From positions 1,849,001 through 1,913,000 of the forward strand of contig JAFFSR010000351.1 in NCBI GenBank assembly GCA_017163975.1: 64,000 nt of DNA. Reading direction: 5' to 3'. Position numbers and translations under genes: made by a program. Below the pieces are notes generated by a model, which saw only the letters and a program-made list of their open reading frames with translations, was not told the origin of the DNA and did not search any database. This DNA is from Anastatus disparis (taxonomy: Eukaryota; Arthropoda; Insecta; Hymenoptera; Eupelmidae). This document shows positions 12,066 through 22,680 of the stretch, piece after piece. How positions within the stretch are numbered: the first letter of the stretch is position 1; each line of letters opens with the position of its first letter.

Positions 12066-12541
12066 CACTGCGCAAAATGTGGGTACTTTTCTCTCTACCG
12101 GCGGCATAAAAATCGTTTACTGAGCCCCAATTTATATTGTGAGCATTAAAGTCTCCCATAACTATATGCGGTATTGGTAGTTTTGATTTCAACTTAGCTA
12201 AGCTATCAGATGTTAGCTGTTGGTTGTTTGGTAGGTAGACATTTCATATAAAGATTCTGTTAGGAAGACAACATTCGACAGCAACTGCTTCATAGTTTAT
12301 ATCTAGAGAGATTTCTTCACTGTAGATGTGGTTCTTTATATAGGTTGCCACTCCTCCACTTGCTTGGCTAGACAGTCTGTTAGCATGGATGCATTTGTAG
12401 CCTCTGAGATTAGCATGATTGTCAAGCTTAAAATGTGTCTGTTGAAAGCATGATAAATCTAGGTGCCTTTCGTATATGAGTTTTTGTAGATTTTCCAAAT
12501 GACTATAGTAACCGTTGACATTCCATTGAAGAATTATTTTT
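12066..12541 (-). pseudogene. LINE ORF2 endonuclease region (APE-like), degenerate
   Basis: The translated minus strand shows ILQWNVNG at the start, then DLSCFQQTHFK where the family normally has a glutamate (QETH), SGGVATYIKN, and after an in-frame TGA near 12,243 the motif MGDFNAHN followed by WGS. These are the N, E, D/N and H blocks of exonuclease-endonuclease-phosphatase nucleases that nick the target. The catalytic Glu position reads Gln. The C-terminal part is missing, replaced by AT-rich sequence at 11,890-12,060, so the domain is dead by both criteria. Confidence 0.7.
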
Positions 12542-12980
12542 TCTGTTTTATTATTTTTATTGTTGTTGATTCATTGTTGAAGTTATTATTGGTTTGTAGT
12601 TTGTACTTTGGCTATTTCTTGATCTAATTTTTTTATAATCTTGGTGAATCTGATTTTTAATTCTTTGGTTTTGAGATAGAGGTAAAGAGTTTTGAGCATA
12701 TTTTTTAGGTTGACTAGGTTTGTTGTGTGTTCCTTAGCTATCTCGATTGTATGTTGGCTGGTGTAGGTTTTATCGATGAAGCTCTTGAAGTTTAAAAAAC
12801 TTATTGGAATGTCCTGATGTTGATAATTTACTATTTTTTCGAGTGGTTGAAGGTATTTGTCTAAGTTAGGCGGTGTGGTTGAAAAGTTGGAAATTTTGAG
12901 TTTTTTCTTTGAATTTTTAACTATATTTAATGATTCATTTGTGGCTTTGTCCGATAAGTATTTCTCTTCAAGAGAGGCGT

Positions 12981-13998
12981 CTAATATGAATCTATTTTTG
13001 ACATTACTATTACTTCGGTGATTTGTGTTTGAGAGGATGCGACAGACTCGGGATATGGTCTTTTGAAAGTCACCTTATCTATTTGCATGTTGTTGTCATT
13101 GATTTCCGGAGTAAGACTGTTTGTTGGGTTATTATTTTTTGTTGCGCTTTGTTGACTATTATTAGTTGTTTCCATGTTGTCGATTTCCTTAACTATTTTT
13201 TCTGTGTTGTCGGTAGCATCTATGGTGATAAGCAGGTTAGATTTTTCGTTGGTTTGGTCCGTGGAATTTTTTGTTTGCGTTACGTCTTTTTCTGTGGTTA
13301 TTTCTTCGCTTGTGGTTTGAGAGGCAAAGGTTTGACTATTAAGTTGGCAGGTCTTTGCTATATGTCCCTCTTGTTTGCAGAGGAAGCATTTGATGGTGTC
13401 TGTGCTGGGAAATATAAAGAATGTTTCCCCTTCATAATTTATTTTAAGCAACTCTGGAATTTTAGGTACATCAGAAGGCTCTACATACACTTGCCTTCGG
13501 TCACTCAACACATGTTTATATTTTTCGTCCGTTATGGCTGCTTTTAAAGTTATCATGGGAGAACCTCTCTTTATGTTGTTGTTGTCTAAATAGTCTTCTA
13601 AGACGTAATGAGGAATACTGGGACAGACATTTGACAAAATTATTTTAGTTAATTTCGAAACAATTAGTCTTATTGGAACTTTGAGATCATTGATATTTAG
13701 AAACTTATATTTATCTGTTATATCGTCTACTAGTTGTTTACTTATTAAGTATATTCTCACGCGGTTCCTAGAAATTCTCGACGAATAAATAACGTTATGT
13801 GCTTGAACAAAGTGGCTTGGCCAAAGTGTAGTCGGTTAGATTTAATCCTTCTACGCAATCTATTATAAGGCCTTGTTCATTTTTTGGGAAGAGATTTCTT
13901 TGTATGATCCTTGCATAACTAACCTGGTTTACACTAACTTGATTTTCACTATTTGCACTTGTTACGTTTTTTTCACTATCATTATTTTCTGTTATCAT
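12981..13998 (-). pseudogene. LINE ORF1 (gag-like, CCHC zinc knuckle), frameshifted
   Basis: ORF1 encodes the nucleic-acid-binding protein of the I-type LINE. It survives as a 67-codon N-terminal piece (13,795-13,998) and a 259-codon piece (12,981-13,760) in another frame, so there is at least one frameshift between 13,760 and 13,795. The larger piece has the knuckle CFLCKQEGHIAKTC (C-x2-C-x4-H-x4-C, at about residue 125), preceded by a basic and hydrophobic RNA-binding-like region with NVCPSIP and SPMITLKAA. A Ser/Thr/Asn-rich tail follows. Position just downstream of the 5' UTR and upstream of the endonuclease supports the call. The protein would be nonfunctional as it stands. Confidence 0.75.
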
Positions 13999-14234
13999 GT
14001 TTGAACTAACATTTTTTGCGACGATTGGATTTGAAACTGAACTTATTTTGTGTTGATTGATCCTTTTTTGGATCGTTTAACGATTTTGTTAAATTTTTGG
14101 ATTTATTATACTCGCTATGGAGCTGAAGGGGCCAAAGCCCAGTATACTAAGTCAACTATGAGACGCTTTGTTTACTAAGCGCAGAGAGCCACTGTAAACA
14201 CGTCTACTCTCTGTGAAGACACAGAGTGAACTGA

Positions 14235-14245
14235 CCATGATGATT
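14235..14245. repeat. Target-site duplication of the I-clade LINE (right)
   Basis: This is the partner of CCATGATGATT at 6,972-6,982. It directly precedes the 5' terminus, which on the minus strand begins TCAGTTCACTCTGTGTC. Confidence 0.8.
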
Positions 14246-14504
14246 ATTTTGTTAAATTTTGAAATATATTCATTCATTAATTTTTAAGATATTTGCATTT
14301 CTGGTACATAATCAAAAAATTTCAATAAATAATATTGGAATTCAAAATTCTCAATAAATAACGAACGAATTTATTTGAAAATTTAACTGGATTATCTTCA
14401 TGGTGCATACTATAAGCTAAAGCATTTCTTTACTGAATATTTTGCAATTAAATGGGAAGATAGCAGTATTTATGAGTACAGGTGTAGTGTCCATTTTACA
14501 TCTC

Positions 14505-14880
14505 CTTAATTATTTCTTCGAATCAAACAAATAGTTTCTTTTATAGTCAAATATGATTGCATAAAACAAATAATTATTTATTTAAAAAAAGATTCATTTT
14601 ATAAACTCAAAGAATTCGCATATTTACTCTTACTCTTAAATCAAAGAATCGAATGCTGCATGATATTACCAAATTCTTTAAAACAAACAAATGATTTTTT
14701 TAAATCTGTTAATTGATGTTTTGTTTTGAAAACATACTGTTTTCAAATTCTCCTTAATAGTTTCTTTGAATCAAACAAATAATTTCTTCAGTCAAGTCAA
14801 GTATGATTTCATAAAACAAAGAATTATCAATTTGAAAAAAGATTCATTCTATAAATTAAACAAATTCGTATGTCTACTTT
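14505..14880. repeat. AT-rich tandem repeat resumed (about 1.5 units)
   Basis: The array continues with TTCTCCTTAAT-TTTCTTTGAATCAAAC and CAAATAATTATTTATTT landmarks at about 254-bp spacing, equivalent to 1,822-2,392. It ends where CCCACACAG marks the next repeat. Confidence 0.6.
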
Positions 14881-15765
14881 CCCACACAGAATGATTTATT
14901 TTTACAAAGCATTTCATGAAACATTTCTATGAAATATTTTGGAAACATTTTCACGATATTTCAAAAATGTTACAGAAATATTTCAAAGAAATGTTTTAAG
15001 ATGTTTCGTAAACATTTTTTAAATATTTCAAAAAAATATTTTAGAACCATAATTCGAAACATTTTGAGCAATATTTACAAAACCTTCGAAAAACATTTCA
15101 TGAAATAATATTTCAAAAATGTTTCAAGAAATATTTCATGAAATGTTTTTAAAATATTAGAGAAAGATTTCTTGAAATATATTTGTGAATTTTATAAATG
15201 TTTCTTACAACATTTTGAAAACTATTCAAAAACATTTCATGTAATGTTTCCTAAATTAAGTTAAGTAAAGTTTTTTAAAACATTTCTTGATTTATTTGTA
15301 AAATATTTGTAATATGCTATGTTGATTTATTTGAAAGCATCATAAAAACATTTCAAAAAATATTAAGAAATATTTCAAAAACATATTCAAAACATTTAAT
15401 GAAATATTTTTCTGTAAGATTTCTAAAATGTTACGAGAAATATTTCATTTTTCAATATTTCATATATATCAATATTTCAGTTTTTGAAACATTGTTGGGA
15501 GAATTCTTGAAATACATTTATGAATTTCATAAATCTATCTTGAAAAATTTTTAATCTATTCAAGAACATTTCTCAAAATAGCTTCAAAATGTTTTAGAAA
15601 TGTTATGTTGAATTATTTGGAAACATAATAAAAAAATTTTAAGAAATATTTCAAAAATATTTCCAAAACATTTTATAAAATATTTTTTTGTAAGATTTCT
15701 AAAATGTTTCAAAAAATATTTCATAAAATGTTTCTGAAATATTATAAAATAATTCTTGAAATATA
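14881..15765. repeat. AAATATTTC-rich palindromic repeat element, left part
   Basis: From the terminus CCCACACAG the sequence is saturated with AACATTTCATGAAATGTTTC-like short palindromes. It contains a longer tandem unit of about 300 bp (TTCTTGAAATATATTTGTGAA near 15,170, a relative near 15,505, and the interrupted one at 15,752). The element resumes at 22,579 after the TA-flanked insertion. Relatives are at 29,390-29,660, 30,022-30,104, 31,072-31,133 and 32,667-32,730, the last showing both CCCGCACAG and CTGTGTGGG ends. Confidence 0.55.
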
Positions 15766-16349
15766 CAGTACCCTGCAAAAGTTTTCGGAAAAATTTTTTA
15801 AGGAAGGTAATTCATTAAATAAAAATATCTCCGGTCCTATTGGTCGTAGTATAAAAAACAAAAAAGTAAATTAAAGTAGAGATCAAATACTAACTTTTTA
15901 TGGATTGCAAAATTTTTTTAAGGTGTTTTTTCTAATTTTTATACCGTTTTGAGAATTTTAAAAATTTTTGAATTTTTAAAATTTTGTTCAGTCACTTGTA
16001 TCTTTTAAAAAAATAAAGCTATGTGAAAAATTCAAACAGAAATTGAAAGATATCGACGAAATCTGAAAGTTTTCACTAAGGTTATTTTTTGCTAGGATGA
16101 CTTTCTAAAAAGTTAGATGTGATTGAATATTACCGTTTAGTAATTAATAATGTTTAGTTTTCTTTATAATTCAACATTTTTTTTCTAGTCAACATATAAA
16201 TTACATTAATTTCTATATTTGTATAATACCTAATGTTAATAACAAACTTTAAAATAAGTGAATTTTTTTATAAAATTGTTAATTTACGTTCTATTACAAA
16301 TTATATAAAAAATGTTAAGAGTTGTTTAATAAATTAACTTTTTACTATG

Positions 16350-17448
16350 TGTAACGGTATTCTACCGTGTTTGAATCTTGCGTGCTTAGGTGTTAAAATA
16401 GAATAAACGCTCGGTCATATATCTCGTCAAAGACGAGTAAAGAAGTGCGTATCTTGACGACCAGCACGCGAGAGAGAAGCTCGCCGGCCGCGAGGCGCTT
16501 CAGAGAGTTTTCGACTACCGTTGCGTTAGCACGAAACCCAAGCCGCGCTGTGCTCATTAGAGAGTTTCGCCACGTGGTCGTATAATACGGTAGACTAAGT
16601 TCGCATTTGATAGCGCGAGACATTGTCTTAATTAAAAGTCGTTAGTTTCTACCGACTAACGTATTATATCATATTTGCTAGATGCTACTCTCAGAAATTC
16701 TTTCTGCAGAGGTTTGCTTGACCGCTTTTCGCGCGTCTTAGCGGTCAGCCATTAAGTGTCAGCAAATACGTTAATCGGCGTGTATAGGATTCCACCGATC
16801 TACGCCAAGGTAACCACGTTGGCAGAGCTCAGCGTAATTCAAGGATCAGGAAGAGACGTCTTCTAACGATCTATTCTAGAGCATCTACATATTGGTTACG
16901 TACAAGGGAGACGCTACGATAACGGGCGAGCGGCGTCAACGTGCACGTAGGTAATTAGTGTAAGCTGGCTAATGCGTTATTGTAAGTATAATTATACAGT
17001 GCGATATCCAAGTGCCTCTTCCTCGAGAGATACTTGTTCGGGTATATTATATCATCGGTCATATAACCGATCAGCGTCATAAGCGAGTTCTATTTAGTTC
17101 GCGACGCGCCCTCGCTTCGCTCAATCTCATAGACGTGTAGATTATATTTCATATATTATATTATTCCATTTTTGTTCGATTCATATTTTCTCTTTGTATT
17201 CTTATTTGTCTTATAATAAATTAATTTTGTTTTCTATTAAAACGTGCTTTCAATTAATTTATATTGCTTGACTATATTTAACATAAAATATATTTCCCGT
17301 TGCTTACTCCGACGCCTCCGCAGTCCTTGTAAGCAGTTATAAATTATTTAGTTACGTAATATCATATATTTTAATATAACGTACTTTGGAACCTGCCTCG
17401 CAAAGGAAAACTGCGCAACCGGCAAGGCGTCTCTCGATCAGGTAAGAG
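16350..17448. repeat. GC-richer left segment of LTR-like unit
   Basis: This 1.1-kb segment has restriction-site-like GC clusters (CTCGCCGGCCGCGAGGCG) and short inverted motifs such as ATATCATCGGTCATATAACC, unlike the AT-rich neighbourhood. All frames are broken; a 76-codon minus ORF at 16,393-16,623 has no recognisable domain. It probably represents transcription-control sequence of the LTR-like unit (inference). Confidence 0.4.
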
Positions 17449-17808
17449 AGATAGATAGATAGATAGATAATTCGATTCATTACTGTACATTATTTGGTAC
17501 AAAAATTAATACAGTATGATAAGTAACAAAATAACAAATAGTAAAAATAAAATAAAATAATAGAAGCACACAACTGTAATTAAAATAAAAGTATAAAACA
17601 GAAAAACAAAATATAATAATAAAAAAAAATACAATAATAACCAAGGGTGCAAACTTGGTTAAAACTTAGCAAGCCCATCCCAGCTACACCAACGGTAGAG
17701 GTCCATTCTCAAGGGAAAGGAAATATAAAAATGAGGATGATTTAAAGTGTAATAATGAGGATGAGGCTCTCAGTGTTGCAGGAAGATCATTTCAGAGACG
17801 CGAGGATG

Positions 17809-20580
17809 CTACCAGGAATGACCTTTGAAAGTATTCAGTGACGTCCTCACCGGCTGATTCCACAGGTACCTGGAATACAAGTAAGATAGTGTATGTGACA
17901 AGAACAACTTATATAGGAATGTAGTAGTAAAATAACTTCTACGCCCCACTGTGGATAACCAGCCCAGAGAGGATCTATAAGCAGAGATGTGCTCACGCCT
18001 ACCTACACCATAGATATAACGAACTCCAGAGTTGATGACTCTTTGCAGCCTAAGGTTAAGCTCAGCAGAAATATCAGAATAGACAAGACAGCAGTAATCC
18101 AGAAGCGGGAATAGCAGTGATTGTATGAGATGCTTACGTAAAGACAAAGTAGTGCTCTTCCTAAAGAAATTAAGCCTGTAAAGTAAAGAATAGGACCTGT
18201 TACATACATTTGTGACGTGTTCCTTCCAGTTCAACTTGCTGTCCAAGCAAACACCCAAACTACGGACAGAAGACTCGAACTTAACAATATTCCCATTAAT
18301 AGGAATGCCAGTTATTGCCAGTGAGGGCAACATATTGATGTATTAATAAGAGCCAATGATGATGGCTTTGGTTTTGACCACGTTCAGAGTCAAGTGATTA
18401 CATGAGGCCCAATTACCAATCAGAGAGGCATGATCAGACATGAGTGTTGTATAGTAATCAAGTTGAGCAATTGGGAAGTGCACGTATACTTGTAGATCAT
18501 CAGCGTAGATTAAATATTGTACATTAGAATGAAAATTGGAGGCAACGTCATTAATGTAAATTGAGAACAGGAGAGGCCCAAGGACGGAGCCCTGAGGAAC
18601 ACCAATGTTAAGAGTAACAAAGTCCGACTGATTACCGGCATTATCAACAACAGCCTGACGACGATCAGTCAGATAAGAAGCAACCCATCTAACCACAGAA
18701 TGCGACACATCAAGAGACGACAATTTATGAAGTAAGGTGGTATGGCACACTGTGTCAAATGCCTTGCTGAAGTCAAACAACAAGAGAATAGTCACGTAGC
18801 GTCTATCCATGTTCAGTCTAATGTCGTCAGTCAGTTTAAGTAAAGCAGTCTGAGTACTGTGTCCAGTCTTAAAACCAGTCTGATGAGCGTCAAGTAATTG
18901 TCTTGTTGATAAGTAGTAATAGAGCTGATCGTAAACAAGGCGCTCAAGAACCTTAGACATAAAACAAAGTAAAGAAATTGGCCTAACATCTCCCATAGTA
19001 CGTGGAGAAGAAACTTTGTTGATGGTCATAATCAACGAAGTCTTCTAAAAAGTAGGAAAAGTACACTCACGTAGAGAGTCATTATAAATGCGGCATAATA
19101 AGGGCCCAATGACAGGAAACGCTGTGGAGATGATAGATTGCGGAATTGCATCACATCCTCTAGCTTGTGATTTAGAATGGCAGATAGCCATTTTGACATC
19201 CTCTAAGATCACCTCTCTGAAGCTTAACAATGGTTTGAATAAGCTGTCATCAGATAGTGAACTCAGATATTCAGAGACAGGAGGTATCAGAGGGTCAAAT
19301 GCAACTCCACCAAAATGCCAATTTAATTCATTGATAGAAAAAGAATGAGAAGAGTTAGCACCAGTGGAACAGAGACCGAAGTTCCTGAGCTCCTTCCAGA
19401 TCTGTCGAGAGTCAGTGATTACAGATAGTCTGTCGTAGAAGTAGAGTAGTTTTGCCGATTCAATGCATTCGTGAGCCTGATCACGAGCGGCTCTATAACA
19501 CAGTAAATCGGCACGCAGTCGTGAGCGTTTGTAGCGTCTCTAAAGCCGATCTCTCTCATGAATCAAATGGTGATGCTCAGAAGTAAACCAAGGACGGCGA
19601 CTCCTATCCTGCCGGACCCTTCTGACAGGCACATAACGTGCTATTGCCTCATTAAGATGACCATAGAGACAGTCAAGGCGAGCCGATAAAGAGGAGTCAC
19701 CGTCACAGGTGGTACAGTTAAGTGAGCGAAAATAATTAAGAAGAGCATCACCATCGACCGAACCGTAGTCACGAAAAGTGAAATCATTAAGCGAGGGCTT
19801 AGAGAGAGACGACTTAACAGTAGCAGAAATGAAGTCATGTCCGTCGATGAAAGGAACGTCAGTCTTCCAATAGTCGAGTACTGTATCGTTGGCATCAACA
19901 AGGCATAAGTCAAGCCAAGTATCAGATGAAGAGATATGATGGGTTGGTCCAAATGGGATAGAAAAAAGTGAATTTTCCTTAATCAGGCTCTTGAGAAACA
20001 CGGAATCATCAGAGTCATTGCACAGATTAGTGTTAAAATCACCTAAGATGACTTTGGTGCTATAATTATGGATGTGATCAGTTGAATCCGGAATAAAATC
20101 AGTATTTGCCAGAAACGGTGCATGTGGTGGCCTATAAACTACACCAACAAAGATAGGGGAGGCCAAATCAGAAGAATTGACCTCACAAAAGAGATACTCC
20201 GGTAAGCCAGGTTTGCCAATCCAGTTACCAGTAGAAGTGCAAAGACAAGAAGAAGAAAGTGTACTGTGTATGAACAATGCAACACCACGACCTCTGGTAT
20301 TACGGTCACGTCTATAAAGTACGTACTCATCCAAGGCAATTAGAGAATCACCAACTATCTGGCCCAGCTTGGTCTCAGTTACAGCTATTACGTGGAAATA
20401 GGGACGCGAAGCCAAGAAGAGTCAAATCATCTCAATGTGCGCTCGTAAAGAGTTGGCATTGAAATGACAGACCCTAAGACCATCCTTTGTAGAGAAATGA
20501 TTGCCAATGTTAGATGAAGTTGGGTTATTAGTAGAAGATAGAGACGTGTTAGTAGGAGGAAGTGAGTTTACAGGAAGAGA
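17809..20580 (-). pseudogene. CR1-like ORF2: endonuclease plus reverse transcriptase
   Basis: One frame runs across the whole interval with stops at 20,422-20,424 (CGA to TGA likely), 19,540-19,542, 19,045-19,047 and 18,343-18,345. The start near 20,580 is not certain. The endonuclease shows CHFNANSL, VTETKL, VILGDFNTN and GHDFISA. The RT shows RPISLLCFMSKVLERL, HQTGFKTGHSTQTALL, LLLFDFSKAFDTV, GVPQGSVLGPLLF and YADDLQVYV (catalytic Asp pair). The C-terminal end appears frameshifted near 17,830, because FLVASSRL and DLPATLRA read in a neighbouring frame. All catalytic residues look intact, so only point lesions inactivate it. Confidence 0.85.
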
Positions 20581-20609
20581 GGGAGAGAATGGACTTACCG
20601 GAGTGCAAA

Positions 20610-21890
20610 CTAAGAAGCAGTCCCGTCGTCGTTGGATGACGTTGTCGCTCTCAGCTTTACTAAAAAAGCTTCCAAGTCCTCATCAGAAGCAATCAGCGTA
20701 GGGGAATCATCCCTATTCCTCCTAGCATAGATCATGCCATTTCTCACGAACGTGAGAAATTTGCTGTCCTTATCCTTCGCCCTTGTCAGGACTTTCAACT
20801 TCAGCTGGTATAAAGAGGAAGGCAAGAATTTATTGATATTAATTGTGGCCGGTGTCAAAGAATCAACTGCCTTAATGCCATGGGGAAGATGGTCCTTGAT
20901 CATATGAATGGTTAATTTGCCGGTTTTGATCTTTGCAGTCATGACTGATCTAGCTAAAGCAGTGCTCTTCATTGTTACAAGAAGTGGAACTATCTAAGGG
21001 CGATTCCGCTGCCGATCAGGTGATGTAGCCGACGGGTCAGATGCAGTTGCAGATTCAGATACAGCAGCCGCTGGTGAAACAGAGGCAGCATTAACAGCCA
21101 AAGAGCGCCTGAGAGGTCGAACAGAGGTAATGTCATTCAGAGAGAACCCCGAGTCAAGTGCAGCCAACACAGCGAAAACAGCAGACTTCAGATCATTTAA
21201 TTCCTGGGGCACAAATCCTCCAAATACGAGGTCCGAAGACCTCTCAATACGCAACTGCTGCACAGCCAGGGCCTCACATTGTCGCGACAATGACCTGTTG
21301 GTTCTATCCGATTCCTGTAGCCTAGCAGTTAGAGGCTCAGCCGAAGACGTGTCTGAAGACGTGGCAAGCTAATTGTCGACCTTCATCCTCGGCTCCTGCT
21401 GCTCATTACGGACTCGCTCCAGTCTGGCCTCATTATCACTAAAACGTTCCTCAAACGTTGTATTGATAGTATCTACACGAGTCTCAAGCGCCGAGAATCT
21501 ATCATCAAGAGCAGTGAGCTGGGAGCCAATTGAGGTTGCTTTGGCATCTATGGAATCCAGTTTATCCAGTTTATTCACTTTTTCCAAGATTGAGGACAAG
21601 ACATCATTTGATAGATTCGCTGGTGATGGAGATGGTGTTCTTGATGCATGTGGCGAAAGAGTAGTATCAAGTGCAGAAGAAAGCGAGCCAGATCGCGACC
21701 GGAAACAGTCGAGATTGGCAGTTGTCAGACAAGAGGTGCAGACCTTTATAGATTTATCCTCCTTGTCCCTGACACTCGTAAACTTAGTGCAGGAGCTATG
21801 ATAAGTCCTGTCGCAATTTCCACAGTCCTGAGGCTTGGAAGTGTGTGTGAAAGTTTTTGCACATAGACTACAGTGAGTTGATGGCGGCAT
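20610..21890 (-). pseudogene. CR1-like ORF1 with PHD-like zinc finger
   Basis: A single frame of about 427 codons is interrupted by two stop codons (21,369-21,371 and 20,994-20,996). The N-terminus has a Cys/His array beginning CSLCAKTF, then CGNCDRTYHSSC and CTSC (about residues 8-55), which matches the PHD/zinc-finger type found in ORF1 of CR1-group LINEs. A Ser-rich linker and a heptad-like segment (LDKLDSIDAKATSIGSQLTA and following) suggest a coiled coil. The C-terminal third has basic patches (RAKDKDSKFLTFVRNG) fitting nucleic-acid binding. The likely role is an RNA chaperone in the retrotransposition particle. Confidence 0.75.
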
Positions 21891-22578
21891 GACTTATAAT
21901 TTATAATAAATAAGATAAAAATTTACACAACTGAATTATTAAAAGAAAGAGAAACTAGATGATGGATAAGTGTAAAAGCGAGAGAGAGAGAGAGAGAGAC
22001 GCAGTGAGTGCAGCAAGCGACAAGTATATCACATAAGATTTTGTTGCTTATCAATAGCTTTACTAGCTAGCACTATCGGAGTTTGCTGAATAATATTTGG
22101 TAAATTTCTTAGTTTTGAGCAACTCCGCATATAATTAAATTTAAAGACTTAGCTAAAATTAATATTTAATTAAAAGCTAATTCTTTTTTTTGTAACGGGC
22201 AAAATAACCGTTACATATGTCTATATTCAATCACGTCTAATTTTTTTAAAAGTTATCCTAGCAAAAAATAACCTTAGTGAAAACTTTTAGATATCTTTCA
22301 ATTTTCGTTTGAATTTTTTACATAGCTTCATTTTTTAAAAAGATACAAGTGATTGAACTAAATTCAAAAATTTCGAAAATTTTTAAAATTTTCAAGTCGG
22401 TATGAAAATTAGAAAAAACGACTTAAAAAAATTTTGCGATCCATAAAAAGTTAGTATTTGCTCTCTACTTTAATTTCCTTTAGTGTTTTTTATTCTACGA
22501 CCAATAGGACAGGAGATATTTTCATTTAAAGAATTACCTTTCTTAAAAAATTTTTCCGAAAACTTTTGCAGGGTACTG

Positions 22579-22680
22579 TATAAATTTTATAAATCATTCT
22601 TGCAACATTTACAAATCTTTTCAAAAACATTCCATGAAATGTTTCTTAGAAAAATTTCTTATTAGTTTTAAATAGATAAT
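22579..22680. repeat. AAATATTTC-rich repeat resumed after insertion
   Basis: Directly after TA the sequence TAAATTTTATAAATCATTCTTGCAACATTT continues the tandem unit interrupted at 15,765. It matches TGAATTTTATAAATGTTTCTTACAACATTT at about 15,186. This continuity confirms the insertion boundaries. Confidence 0.65.

Larger units (their letters stand above)
6983..14234 (-). mobile_element. Full-length I-superfamily LINE (decayed), interrupted
   Basis: The element is a minus-strand non-LTR retrotransposon with, in order, a 5' UTR (from 14,234), ORF1 with a CCHC knuckle, ORF2 with APE-type endonuclease, reverse transcriptase and an RNase H-like region, then an A-rich 3' tail at 6,983. It is bounded by the 11-bp direct repeat CCATGATGATT at 6,972-6,982 and 14,235-14,245. 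About 2.1 kb at 8,775-10,858 is a later CR1-like insertion; the element proper is about 5.2 kb. ORFs carry many stops, a frameshift and a probable deletion in the endonuclease. Nimb/I-type assignment rests on the ORF1 layout and the RNase H plus cysteine-rich tail. Confidence 0.8.
6871..14504. mobile_element. MITE with ~110-bp inverted ends, split by a LINE
   Basis: The left arm (6,871-6,982) and right arm (about 14,392-14,504) are inverted copies, sharing CACCTGTACTCATAAATA, AAGAAATGC-TTAGC and CACCATGA-type blocks. The full-length I-clade LINE at 6,983-14,234 was inserted near one inner end, duplicating CCATGATGATT. Without the LINE and one copy of the duplication the element is about 370 bp. 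Its right flank immediately resumes the tandem repeat seen at 1,822-2,392. Confidence 0.6.
17449..22030 (-). mobile_element. CR1-like LINE, nearly full length
   Basis: The minus-strand LINE has a 3' (GATA)n tail at 17,449-17,470, ORF2 with endonuclease and RT, and ORF1 with a PHD-like finger. The 5' end lies somewhere past an (AG)n run at 21,978-22,000; the exact position is not determinable here. ORF1 and ORF2 each remain in one reading frame almost throughout, broken mainly by isolated stop codons. It is therefore younger than the I-clade LINE at 7-14 kb. It is inserted in the LTR-like unit. Confidence 0.85.
16350..22215. mobile_element. LTR-like unit (TGTAACGG...CCGTTACA) split by a CR1 LINE
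   Basis: The unit begins TGTAACGGTATTCTACCG at 16,350 and ends ACCGTTACA at 22,215. It is flanked by the 4-bp direct repeat TATG (16,346-16,349 and 22,216-22,219). TG...CA ends with a 4-bp duplication suggest a solo LTR. The left 1.1 kb is markedly less AT-rich than its surroundings and has an AATAAA at about 17,216. Part of the interior is displaced by the CR1-like LINE. The right end has an extra hairpin, TGTAACGG (22,191-22,198) with CCGTTACA, that a plain LTR does not need, so another element type is possible. Confidence 0.5.
15766..22578. mobile_element. Tc1/mariner-like element with ~360-bp TIRs, containing nested insertions
   Basis: The left TIR (15,766-16,128) and right TIR (22,220-22,578) are inverted copies along their length. 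Both outer ends read CAGTACCCTGCAAAAGTTTT and both abut TA (15,764-15,765; 22,579-22,580). The CAGT terminus and TA duplication are typical of Tc1/mariner. Excluding the LTR-like unit at 16,350-22,215 the element is about 940 bp with no transposase, so it is non-autonomous. It lies inside the AAATATTTC-rich repeat, whose unit resumes on the right side. Confidence 0.85.

Noticed and set aside
21373..21866. Plus-strand ORFs of 142 and 72 codons
   Set aside because: They are antisense to CR1 ORF1 with its PHD-like finger; no independent evidence.
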